From: Kitasatospora sp. GP82
GTDB taxonomy: Bacteria > Actinomycetota > Actinomycetes > Streptomycetales > Streptomycetaceae
NCBI RefSeq assembly: GCF_029892105.1
Contig: NZ_JARZAJ010000019.1
Coordinates: 1-64,000 of the forward strand
Direction of reading: 5' to 3'
DNA length: 64,000 nucleotides
Positions 51,946 through 60,163 of the stretch are shown here, in pieces. A program made the position numbers and the translations under genes. The notes beneath the pieces were generated by a model. That model did not search any database and was not told the origin of the DNA. It saw only the letters and a list, made by a program, of their open reading frames with translations. Position 1 is the stretch's first letter; the number at the start of each line of letters is the position of its first letter.

Positions 51946-52713
51946 TCAGTGCGCTTCCGTCGATGCTCCCGAGGTCCGCGCCCCCGCGATGCGCGCGTCG
52001 ATGCCGGCCAGGGCGAAGTCGAGGCCCTGGGCGAAGCGGCGGTCGCGGGCGGCGGCGGAGTTGGTGCCGCCGTTGCCGACGAGTTCGGCCTGTTCGACGA
52101 AGCGGACGTCGGCCTGCTCCACGATGCCGTAGACGACGCTGTAGAACTCCTCCTCGCTCAGGCCGGAGGCTCGTACTCGGAGCAGCCACTGGGACTCGAG
52201 CAAGGCGAAGCCGTAGGCGTACTCGAAGAGCAGGCCCAGGGCGGCGCCAGCCTGGTCGGCGGGCAGGCCGCTGCGGGTGATGGCGCTGATCGCGCTGGTG
52301 GAGAAGAGCAGCGAGTTGGGGCCGAGGGCGAGGAACTGGCCTGCCAGCTGGGCTGCCCAGGGGTGCTCCTGGAAGCAGTGGCGGTACTCGTGGGCCAGGG
52401 CATGCAGGTGGCGCCGCCAGTCGCCATGGTCCTCCAGGGGCGGGATGCGCATCTGGCCGAGGACGTCGTCCAGGGCGAGTTCGAGGAGCTCGTCCTTGTT
52501 GTCGACGTACCAGTAGACGGACATCGGCGTGACGTCGAGTTCGGCCGCCAGTTTGCGCATCGAGAAGGCATGCACGCCGTCGGCGTCCAGCAGGCCCACC
52601 GTCGCGCGCACGATCCGGTCCCGGCTCAGGGCGCTGGGGGCGACGCCCCGCTTGCGGGTCTTGGGCTGCTTCACCCAGATGCTGACCGCAGGATCGCGGA
52701 ACTTGTCGGCCAT
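51946..52713 (-). CDS. TetR-family regulator with C-terminal TetR_C domain
   Basis: The 255-residue protein has an N-terminal HTH region after a basic extension (RDRIVRATVGLLDADGVHAF, then SMRKLAAELDVTPMSVYWYV) and the TetR/OtrR-like C-terminal domain (LDDVLGQMRIPPLEDHGDWR). It follows the MFS exporter on the same strand after 85 bases and is probably co-transcribed with it. The tandem operators at 54337-54371 before the exporter are likely its sites, giving negative feedback. The inducer is probably the exported drug. Confidence 0.92.
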   Translation of the reverse strand: MADKFRDPAVSIWVKQPKTRKRGVAPSALSRDRIVRATVGLLDADGVHAFSMRKLAAELDVTPMSVYWYVDNKDELLELALDDVLGQMRIPPLEDHGDWRRHLHALAHEYRHCFQEHPWAAQLAGQFLALGPNSLLFSTSAISAITRSGLPADQAGAALGLLFEYAYGFALLESQWLLRVRASGLSEEEFYSVVYGIVEQADVRFVEQAELVGNGGTNSAAARDRRFAQGLDFALAGIDARIAGARTSGASTEAH

Positions 52714-52798
52714 GCGCTGTCCTTGCTCGTCCTGCCCAGTCCTGGGGCTGATTGCTGCACGGCTGCCGGGGCGGGCCGTGCAGCGATCGTACGGGCGG

Positions 52799-54316
52799 TC
52801 AGCCCGCCTGGGCCGATTGCGGCTGCGCTGTCGGGCCCGGCTGCTCGGCGGTCGCCCGGCTCAGCAGCCAGCCGGCCAGCAGACCGCCGAGCAACACGGC
52901 GACGGCGCCGATCAGTTGGCTGCTGGTGAGGCTGTCGGCGAAGGCCGAGCGGACCTGGTGGGCGACAGCGGGTCCGGCCGCGGCGAGCGCGTCCGGCAGC
53001 GACCGGGCCGCCGTGTTCGGCACCCCGGCGGGCAGCGTGGCGGCGAAGCCGGCGGTGAGCACCGCGCCCAGGACGGCGACGCCGAGCGAGTTGCCCAACT
53101 CGCCGAGCGTGCCCATCAGACCGGAGCCGACGCCGGCCTTCTCGGGCGGGATCGAGCCCATCACCGCGGTGGCCATGGCGGGTTGGGCACAGGCCACGCC
53201 GGTGCCCATCAGCACCAGGCCGAGCAGCACGCCGGGGTAGGAGCCGTTGTGGCCGAAGACGGCGATCGCGGCCAGGCCGGCGGCGAGCAGGGCGAGCCCG
53301 GTGGCGATGGCGGCGGGCGGCTTGAGGCCGAGCTTCGTGGTCAGCCGGATGCCGGTACCGGTCAGGTTGAGCGCGACGATGGTCAGTGCCATCGGGGCGG
53401 TGCGCAGACCGGCAGAGAGCGGACCGTAGCCGAGGACGAACTGCAGGTGCTCGGTGAGCAGGAAGAGCGAGCCGCCCATCCCGAAGCTGACCAGCACACC
53501 GCCGGAGACCGCACCGCGGAACCGGGCGTCACGGAAGAAGGAGAGGTCGAGCAGCGGGTGCTCGATCCGGCGCTCCCAGAGCACGAAAAGCAGCAGGAAG
53601 AGCAGGCCGAGCCCGCCGGACAGCAGGGTGTGCGAGGAGGTCCAGCCGCTGCCGGGGCCCTGGATCACCGCATACACCAGGCCGACCAGGCCGGCGGTGG
53701 AGAGCACGGCGCCGAGAAGGTCGGGGCGATCGCCGCGCGGGTCCTTGGACTCGGGCACCAGGCGGGCCACCGCGAGCAGGGCGGGCGCTGCCACCGGGAC
53801 GTTGACCAGGAAGACCGAACCCCACCAGAACCGGGTGAGCAGCAGGCCGCCGATCACCGGCCCGAGCGCGACGCCGAGCGAGGCGACCGCGGTCCAGGCG
53901 GCGATGGCCTTGGGCTGCTCCTCGGCGTCGAAGGTGCGTACCACGATGGCCAGACTGGTGGCCAACAGCAGGCTGCCGCCGACTCCCATGCCGGCCCGGG
54001 CGGCGATCAGCTGCCCGGGGTCGTCAGCCATCGAGGCGCCGAGCGAGCCGACGCCGAACAGGGCGAGGCCGAGCAGCTGGACCTTCTTGCGGCCGTACCG
54101 GTCGGCCAGGCCGCCGGCGGCGATCAGCAGGCCTGCCTGGGCGAGCGAGTAGGCGCCGATCACCCACTGGGTCTGTGCGGTAGTGGCGCCCAACTCCTTG
54201 GTGAGGGAGGGAACTGCGACGTTCAGGATGGTGTTGTCGAGCACCACGACAAGTTGGGCGAGACAGATCACGGCGAGGATCACCCACCGGTCCGGTCGGC
54301 GGTCGGTCTGGGACAT
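52799..54316 (-). CDS. MFS drug exporter, DHA2 type (14 TM)
   Basis: The 505-residue membrane protein has the DHA2 signatures LVVVLDNTILNVAVPSLTKE at helix 1, GGLADRYGRKKVQLLGLALF (motif A) and LGVALGPVIGGLLL (motif C). Fourteen hydrophobic segments are apparent. It should export a drug or antibiotic using the proton gradient. The ATG at 54316 has GGAG nine bases upstream. Two tandem TetR-type operators lie just before it and the TetR gene follows it. Confidence 0.93.
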   Translation of the reverse strand: MSQTDRRPDRWVILAVICLAQLVVVLDNTILNVAVPSLTKELGATTAQTQWVIGAYSLAQAGLLIAAGGLADRYGRKKVQLLGLALFGVGSLGASMADDPGQLIAARAGMGVGGSLLLATSLAIVVRTFDAEEQPKAIAAWTAVASLGVALGPVIGGLLLTRFWWGSVFLVNVPVAAPALLAVARLVPESKDPRGDRPDLLGAVLSTAGLVGLVYAVIQGPGSGWTSSHTLLSGGLGLLFLLLFVLWERRIEHPLLDLSFFRDARFRGAVSGGVLVSFGMGGSLFLLTEHLQFVLGYGPLSAGLRTAPMALTIVALNLTGTGIRLTTKLGLKPPAAIATGLALLAAGLAAIAVFGHNGSYPGVLLGLVLMGTGVACAQPAMATAVMGSIPPEKAGVGSGLMGTLGELGNSLGVAVLGAVLTAGFAATLPAGVPNTAARSLPDALAAAGPAVAHQVRSAFADSLTSSQLIGAVAVLLGGLLAGWLLSRATAEQPGPTAQPQSAQAG

Positions 54317-54336
54317 GTAGGGCCGCTCCAGCCTAT

Positions 54337-54371
54337 CTTGTACGACGTATAATACTTATACAGCGTATAAG
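54337..54371 (-). promoter_or_regulatory. Two tandem TetR-type operators before the exporter
   Basis: Two 17-base near-palindromes, CTTGTACGACGTATAAT at 54337-54353 and CTTATACAGCGTATAAG at 54355-54371, are spaced 18 bases apart. The second has perfect 7-base arms CTTATAC and GTATAAG around AGC; the first has the same layout with mismatches. The stretch is strikingly AT-rich for this window and also contains the likely -10 (TATTAT on the minus strand). It fits cooperative binding of two TetR dimers. Confidence 0.78.
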
Positions 54372-54401
54372 CAGGGGAGCGTGGAGCGCCAGGGAATATC
54401 C

Positions 54402-54570
54402 TGTGGGGCTCGGATAGTCGTCGCTATGACCTCGAACGCCACAGACTCTGCGCACCCACGTCCTCGGCGTCATCAACGAGTACCGATACGCGGCTTGACC
54501 GGCGGGGGTGGGGCCGGTGCGGCGCGGGGCTGGGTCGATGCCCTCTGCGTGGAGGATCTCCCAACCAGCC
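54402..54570. mobile_element. Rearranged IS end related to the relic at 2386
   Basis: TGTGGGGCTCGGA at 54402-54414 is the same IS end as at 2386. Next, on the plus strand, the transposase C-terminus ends as LRTHVLGVINEYRYAA with a stop near 54500, while the following bases to about 54565 match the N-terminal ILHxAGIDPAPRRTGPT part of the same transposase on the opposite strand. The two parts are inverted relative to the copy at 2415, so an internal inversion or rejoining occurred. The 54571-54732 stretch shows no gene. Confidence 0.6.
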
Positions 54571-54732
54571 CGGACAAGCAGAAACGGCCCGCCAGTCGAG
54601 CTGACGAGCCGTCATGCAAGATCGAGGCCAGAACGCCCGTACGGAACTGCCGGGTGGCCCTGCGTGGCGAGGGTGGCTGTGTTCGGACCCGGGTCGTATT
54701 GCTCAGTTTTCACTTTGGTGTGCGTCGGCGTG

Positions 54733-55701
54733 TCAGGGCTGGGAGCTCGGCGGCTCGGACCGGTGGTCGCGCAGCCAGTGCAGGTAGACCGGGCTGCGGC
54801 CGACGGCGGCCCGCTGGGCGTCCCGGGCGTGCTGGACCAGCGCCGGGCCCAGGTGGGCGAGCGGGCCGGCCCGGTGCCAGGCGAGCAGGTGGCGGTACCA
54901 CAGTGGGTTGCCGGCGATGGGGCGCACCGCGATGCCCGGGACCTCGTCGAAGGTGGCCTGGCACAGGCTCACCGCGTGGCCGCTGCGGACCACTTCCAGC
55001 AGCAACCGCCCCTCCACCTCGTGGACCGTGCGCATCCGGTGGCCCGTTAGGAGGAAGGTGGTGGACCAGTACTCGCGGGTGCGGTCGTCGTCCGGATGCG
55101 GGGACGCCCATTCCTCGTCGGCGAGTTCGTCCAGTGTGACCTCGTCGCGCTCCGCGAGTCGGTGGGCGGCGGGCAGGGCGACGAAGACCGGCTCGGTGGC
55201 GACCGGGTGGAGCGTGACGCCGGGGCGAGGGGTCAGCTCATAGCCCGGGCTGTCACCGACCACGGCGACGTGGAGGCGGCCGTTGGCGACGTCGTCGATC
55301 AACGGCACCGACGAACCCTGGCCTCGGGAGACGACCCGGGCCTCGGGGTGGTGGGCCTTGAGAGCGGTGATCAGCCCGCCCAGCAGTGGCGCGTTGACCG
55401 AGCCGAGCCTGAGGTGAGGAACGGGACCACCGGTCCAGGCGGCCAGCGCGGAGGTGCCGAGCAGGTCGTCGACCGTGGGCAGGATGGCACGCGCCCGAGC
55501 GAGCACGACTTCGCCGAAGGCCGTCGGCACCGCCCCGGAGGGCCTGCGGTCGAAGAGTGGGCCGCCCAGCAGGGCCTCGATCCGGCGCAGTTGCGCGCTG
55601 AGCCCGGGTTGGGTGAGGCGCAGGGCGGCGGCGGCACGCGTGAGGCTGCCGCCCTCGGCGATGGCGCAGATGATCCGCAGGTGGCGTATCTCGAGCTCCA
55701 T
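54733..55701 (-). CDS. LysR-family transcriptional regulator
   Basis: The 322-residue protein opens with the LysR helix-turn-helix (LRIICAIAEGGSLTRAAAAL, then RLTQPGLSAQLRRIEALLGG) and has the two-lobe co-inducer domain to residue 310. It is divergent from the peptide-uptake operon at 55799 with 97 bases between starts, so the operon is its likely target. The co-inducer is unknown. No damage is seen. Confidence 0.93.
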   Translation of the reverse strand: MELEIRHLRIICAIAEGGSLTRAAAALRLTQPGLSAQLRRIEALLGGPLFDRRPSGAVPTAFGEVVLARARAILPTVDDLLGTSALAAWTGGPVPHLRLGSVNAPLLGGLITALKAHHPEARVVSRGQGSSVPLIDDVANGRLHVAVVGDSPGYELTPRPGVTLHPVATEPVFVALPAAHRLAERDEVTLDELADEEWASPHPDDDRTREYWSTTFLLTGHRMRTVHEVEGRLLLEVVRSGHAVSLCQATFDEVPGIAVRPIAGNPLWYRHLLAWHRAGPLAHLGPALVQHARDAQRAAVGRSPVYLHWLRDHRSEPPSSQP

Positions 55702-55798
55702 AACCGGATGCTATGGGGAGGTGAGAGCTCCCGGAAGGGCTTGCGACCCCCCAACCTTGTCTCACATGTGAAATGTCACACCGCAAAGGGAGTGTTGC

Positions 55799-57487
55799 AT
55801 GAGGGGGCGAAGAGCTCGACTGGCCCTGGGGGCAGCCCTTGGGTTGCTGACGGCGGCTTGCACGGGATCGAACGGCGCCGGCGCCGGCGCCGATGCGAAT
55901 GCCGCGCCGGTGAAGGGTGGCACGCTCCACGTGCTGTCCAGCATCGACCTGGAACACCTCGACCCGGCCCGCGCCTACGTCACCTCCACCCAGGACGTGG
56001 GCCGCCTAGTCTACCGCACGCTGACCACCTTCGCCCCCGCCCCCGGCCAGGCCGGCGGGAAGATCGTGCCGGACCTGGCGACGGACACCGGTCGGCCCAG
56101 CGACGGGGCGAAGACGTGGACCTTCACCCTCAAGGAGGGCGTGAAGTACGAGGACGGACGGCCCGTCACCAGCAAGGACGTCAAGTACGGCGTCGAGCGG
56201 ACCTTCGCCGCCGAATTGCCCGAGGGACCGCCGTACGCCCGGATGTGGCTGGCCGGCGGCGAGGCGTACAAGGGCCCGTACAAGGACCCTGCCGGGCTCG
56301 CGTCGATCGAGACTCCGGACGACCGAACGATCGTATTCAAGCTCAACCGCCCGGTGTCCGACTTCGGCTCGGCTGTGTCACTGCCGATGTCCGCCCCGGT
56401 GCCGCAGGACAAGGACACCGGCGTCGGCTACGACAACCGCCCGTTCTCCTGTGGCCCGTACAAGATCGAGAAGTTCGAGCCCAAGAAGCAGCTCACCCTG
56501 GTCCGCAACACTTCCTGGGACCCGGCCACCGACACCGTCCGCAAGGGTCTGCCCGACAAGGTCGTCATCGACCTGAATCTCGATGCGGCGGTGGTCGACC
56601 AGCGGCTGATCGCTGGTCAGGGTCAGGACGCGGACGCGGTCGCGCTGGAACCGATCGGCCCGGCCTCGGTCGGAAGGGTGATGAGCGACCCGCAGGTGCG
56701 CAAGCGGCTGGTTACCGGCGAGTCGATCAACACCCGGTTCCTCAGCATCAACACCAGGCACGCGCCGCTGGACGACGTCCGGGTGCGGCAGGCCATCGCG
56801 TACGCGCTGGACAAGGACGCCCTGCGCACCACCCGAGGCGGCCCGATCGCGGGCGAGCTGGCCACCACCCTGCTGCCGCCCACCCTGCCGGGGGCCGCCC
56901 CCGAGGACCCGTACCCGAGTCAGGACGGCAAGGGCGACCCTACGATGGCCAAGGCCCTGCTCGCCCAGGCGGGCCACGCCTCCGACCTGGTCCTCACCCT
57001 CGACACCCCGGCCACCGCGGGCGGCAAGGCCCAGGGCGAGGCGGTGCAGGCATCGCTGGCCCGGGCCGGCATCACCGTGAAGATCAACGAGATCAGCTCC
57101 TCGGCCTTCTACAGCACGGTCGGGAACACGGCCCGGCAGCACGACCTGGTGATCGACGGCTGGACCCCCGACTGGCCGGGCGCCTCCACCTATCTGCCCA
57201 TCCTGTTCGACGGCCGTCTGATCACCACTGAGGGCAACAACAACCGCGCCCAGTACGACTCGCCCGCGGTCGACACGCGCCTGGATGCGATCGCCGCGAT
57301 GAGCGACCCGGCAGCCGCCCAGGCCGCCTACGGCGAGCTCGCCAGGCGGATCATGCAGGACGCACCCGTCGTGCCCTTCCTGTGGGACAAGGCCGCGGTG
57401 CTGGTCGGACCGAACGTCACCGGGGCGTACGGCCACACCGCCTTCGTCGGCCGCCTCGATCTCGTGTCCCTGGGCCTGCGCAAGTGA
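55799..57487 (+). CDS. ABC transporter substrate-binding lipoprotein (dipeptide/oligopeptide)
   Basis: The 562-residue precursor has a lipobox LTAAC with Cys21. The SBP_bac_5 family body includes HVLSSIDLEHLDPARAYVTS, DGAKTWTFTLKEGVKYEDGR, SCGPYKIEKFEPKKQLTLVR and LIDGWTPDWPG-like WTPDWPG near residue 455. It binds a peptide outside the membrane and delivers it to the two permeases next. AAGGGAG precedes the ATG. The stop overlaps the first permease as GTGA. Confidence 0.93.
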   Translation: MRGRRARLALGAALGLLTAACTGSNGAGAGADANAAPVKGGTLHVLSSIDLEHLDPARAYVTSTQDVGRLVYRTLTTFAPAPGQAGGKIVPDLATDTGRPSDGAKTWTFTLKEGVKYEDGRPVTSKDVKYGVERTFAAELPEGPPYARMWLAGGEAYKGPYKDPAGLASIETPDDRTIVFKLNRPVSDFGSAVSLPMSAPVPQDKDTGVGYDNRPFSCGPYKIEKFEPKKQLTLVRNTSWDPATDTVRKGLPDKVVIDLNLDAAVVDQRLIAGQGQDADAVALEPIGPASVGRVMSDPQVRKRLVTGESINTRFLSINTRHAPLDDVRVRQAIAYALDKDALRTTRGGPIAGELATTLLPPTLPGAAPEDPYPSQDGKGDPTMAKALLAQAGHASDLVLTLDTPATAGGKAQGEAVQASLARAGITVKINEISSSAFYSTVGNTARQHDLVIDGWTPDWPGASTYLPILFDGRLITTEGNNNRAQYDSPAVDTRLDAIAAMSDPAAAQAAYGELARRIMQDAPVVPFLWDKAAVLVGPNVTGAYGHTAFVGRLDLVSLGLRK

Positions 57488-58365
57488 CCGTACTGCGACG
57501 GCTGTTGGCCCAGCGCTCGGCGGCGCTCGCGCTGGCCGTGGTGGCCCTGCTGGTGCTGACCGCGCTCGCCGCCCCGCTGATCACCTGGCTCGCCGGCACC
57601 TCCCCGACAGCGTTCCACGGCGAGGCGGTGGACCCGGCGCTCGGCGGCCTGCCACGCGGCGTCGCGGGCGGGATCAGCTCCGGGCACTGGCTCGGCGTGG
57701 AGCCGGTCAACGGCCGGGACGTGCTTGCCCGAGTGGTGTACGGCGCACGGGTCTCGCTGCTGATCGCCGTGCTCGCCACCGGGCTGTCGGTGGCGCTGGG
57801 GACGGCGCTCGGCCTGCTCGCCGGCTTCCTCGGCGGCTGGGCCGACACCGTGATCGGCCGGCTGATGGACCTGCTGATGTCCTTCCCAAGCCTGATCTTC
57901 ATGATCGCGCTGATCTCGGCCGCGCCCGGCGCGGACCGCCGACTGCTGCTGGTGGTGGTGCTCGGGTTCTTCGGCTGGCCGTACGTCGGGCGGATCGTGC
58001 GCGGGCAGGCGATGGTGCTGACCCGGGGCGAGTTCGTGGCGGCGGCCAGGGTGCTCGGCGCGTCCCGGCGGGCGCTGCTGGTGCGTGAGGTGCTGCCGAA
58101 CCTGACAGGCCCGGTACTGGTGGTGGCAACCATGTCGATCCCTGCGTGCATCGCCACCGAGGCCGGACTCTCCTTCCTCGGGGTGGGGGTGCAGCCGCCG
58201 ACACCCTCCTGGGGGCAGATGATCGCCACCGCCGTGCCCTGGTACGCCGCCGACCCCGCCTACTTCCTCATCCCCGGCGCCTTCCTGTTCGCCACCGTGC
58301 TCGCCTTCAACGTGCTGGGCGATGCCGTCCGCGACGCGCTCGACCCCCGGAGCCAGCGACGATGA
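57484..58365 (+). CDS. Peptide ABC transporter permease (DppC-like)
   Basis: The 293-residue membrane protein has about six helices and the DppC-type N-terminus (LALAVVALLVLTALAAPLIT) and C-terminal VGVQPPTPSWGQMI signature. The EAA loop reads EFVAAARVLGASRRALLVRE. It pairs with the DppB-like permease that follows to form the channel. It begins with GTG overlapping the binding-protein stop and ends overlapping the next ATG. In most operons DppB precedes DppC; here the order is reversed. Confidence 0.93.
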   Translation: MTVLRRLLAQRSAALALAVVALLVLTALAAPLITWLAGTSPTAFHGEAVDPALGGLPRGVAGGISSGHWLGVEPVNGRDVLARVVYGARVSLLIAVLATGLSVALGTALGLLAGFLGGWADTVIGRLMDLLMSFPSLIFMIALISAAPGADRRLLLVVVLGFFGWPYVGRIVRGQAMVLTRGEFVAAARVLGASRRALLVREVLPNLTGPVLVVATMSIPACIATEAGLSFLGVGVQPPTPSWGQMIATAVPWYAADPAYFLIPGAFLFATVLAFNVLGDAVRDALDPRSQRR

Positions 58366-59354
58366 TCCTCTACCTGCTGCGAAGACTGGCCGTCACCGCG
58401 GCCATCCTGGTGGTGATCTGCGCCGCCAGCTTCGCGATCTTCTACCTGATGCCGGCCGATCCCGCCCAGGGCGCCTGCGGCAAGGCGTGCAGCCCGGAAC
58501 GGATCGCCGAAATCCGCGCCACCCTCGGGCTGAACCGCCCGCTGCCGGTGCAGTTCTGGGACTACCTGGTCGGCATCGTCTCCGGTCGGACGTACGGCAC
58601 CGGCGCGCAGGCCGTGAACTGCCCCTTCCCCTGCCTGGGATTCAGCTTCCAGACCGACCAGCCGGTGTGGCCGATGCTGACCAGCCGACTGCCCGTCAGT
58701 ATCTCGATCGCCCTCGGCGCGGCCGTGCTGTGGCTGGCCGTCGGCGTGGCGGCGGGCGTGGTGTCCGCGCTGCGGCGCGGCAGCCTGTGGGACCGCGCCG
58801 CGATGACCGCCGCACTCGGCGGTGTCTCGCTGCCGATCTACTTCACGGCGCTGGTGCTCCAGTACCTGCTGGTGGTCAAGCTCAATGTGCTGCCCTACCC
58901 CCGGGTGGTCCCCGTCACCCAGGATCCGGCCGGCTGGGCGCAGTCGATGGTCATGCCCTGGATCACCCTGGCCATGCTCTACGCCGGGGTGTACGCCCGG
59001 ATCACCCGCGGCGAGATGCTCGACAGCCTCGGCCAGAACTACGTGCGCACCGCGCGCGCCAAGGGCCTGCCCGAGGTCACCGTGGTACGCCGGCACGCGC
59101 TGCGACCCGCGCTGATGCCGATCGTGACCATCTTCGGCATGGACCTCGGCGCACTGCTCGGCGGTGCGCTGATCACCGAGTCGGTGTTCGGCCTGCCCGG
59201 CGTCGGCAAGCTCGCGGCCGACGCGATCGCGGGTGCGGACCAGCCGGTGATCCTCGGCGTGACGCTGTTCGCGGCCGCCTTCGTGGTGCTCGCCAACCTG
59301 GCCGTCGACCTTGTCTACGCCGTGCTCGACCCGAGAGTGAGGGCCGTCGGATGA
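58362..59354 (+). CDS. Peptide ABC transporter permease (DppB-like)
   Basis: The 330-residue permease opens LYLLRRLAVTAAILVVICAA and has DppB signatures (LPVSISIALGAAVLWLAVGV, YVRTARAKGLPEVTVVRRHA as EAA loop, and GALITESVFGLPGVGKLAAD). Residues 32-45 (PADPAQGACGKACSPERI) carry two Cys that are unusual in DppB. It overlaps genes on both sides by ATGA. Confidence 0.93.
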   Translation: MILYLLRRLAVTAAILVVICAASFAIFYLMPADPAQGACGKACSPERIAEIRATLGLNRPLPVQFWDYLVGIVSGRTYGTGAQAVNCPFPCLGFSFQTDQPVWPMLTSRLPVSISIALGAAVLWLAVGVAAGVVSALRRGSLWDRAAMTAALGGVSLPIYFTALVLQYLLVVKLNVLPYPRVVPVTQDPAGWAQSMVMPWITLAMLYAGVYARITRGEMLDSLGQNYVRTARAKGLPEVTVVRRHALRPALMPIVTIFGMDLGALLGGALITESVFGLPGVGKLAADAIAGADQPVILGVTLFAAAFVVLANLAVDLVYAVLDPRVRAVG

Positions 59355-60163
59355 CCCTGCTGACCGTACGTGACCTGACGGTCGACTTCGGCTCCGGCAT
59401 ACGCGCCGTGGACGGGCTCGACCTGGACCTGGACACCGGGCAGGTGCTCGGCGTGGTCGGCGAGTCCGGCAGCGGCAAGTCCGTCACCAGCCTCGCCGTG
59501 CTCGGGCTGCTCCAGGGAGCCACCGTCAGCGGTGAAATCCGCTTCGACGGCCGCGAGCTGACCACTCTCGACCAGCGCTCACTGCGTCGGCTGCGCGGCG
59601 ACCGGATCGCCATGGTCTTCCAGGACCCGCTGTCCTGCCTCAACCCGTACTACACGGTGGCCTTCCAGATCGCCGAGGCCTACCGAGCCCACCACCGAGC
59701 CGGCCGGCGGGAGGCCCACAAGGTCGCCGTCCGGATGCTGGAGAGGGTCGGCATCCCCGAGCCCGAACGGCGGGCCCGCTGCTACCCGCACGAGTTCTCG
59801 GGCGGGATGCGGCAGCGGGTGATGATCGCCATGGCACTCTGCCTGGAACCCGACCTGCTGATCGCCGACGAGCCGACCACCGCGCTCGACGTCACCGTCC
59901 AGGCCCAGATCCTGGACCTGCTGCGCGAACTGCGGCGGGAGGTCGGCACCGCGATCATGCTGATCACCCATGACATGGGCGTGGTTGCCGGGCTCGCCGA
60001 CCACGTCGTGGTGATGCACCAGGGGCACGCAGTCGAGCGGGGCGCCGTACGCGACGTCTTCCGCCGGCCGCAGCAGCCCTACACCCGCGGCCTGCTCGCC
60101 TGCGTGCCGCGCATCGACGGACCGCTGCCCCACCGGCTGCCCACCCTGGAGATGACGGGATGA
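59351..60163 (+). CDS. Peptide ABC transporter ATPase (DppD/OppD-like)
   Basis: The 270-residue ATPase has Walker A GESGSGKS (about 38-45), the Q-loop FQDPLSCLNPY, signature FSGGMRQR and Walker B LLIADEPTTALD, then the H-loop THD. The expected C-terminal OppD extension with Cys-rich 4Fe-4S (oligo_HPY) is short, ending ACVPRIDGPLPHRLPTLEM. It pairs with the DppF-like ATPase next and is translated by ATGA overlap. Confidence 0.93.
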   Translation: MTLLTVRDLTVDFGSGIRAVDGLDLDLDTGQVLGVVGESGSGKSVTSLAVLGLLQGATVSGEIRFDGRELTTLDQRSLRRLRGDRIAMVFQDPLSCLNPYYTVAFQIAEAYRAHHRAGRREAHKVAVRMLERVGIPEPERRARCYPHEFSGGMRQRVMIAMALCLEPDLLIADEPTTALDVTVQAQILDLLRELRREVGTAIMLITHDMGVVAGLADHVVVMHQGHAVERGAVRDVFRRPQQPYTRGLLACVPRIDGPLPHRLPTLEMTG

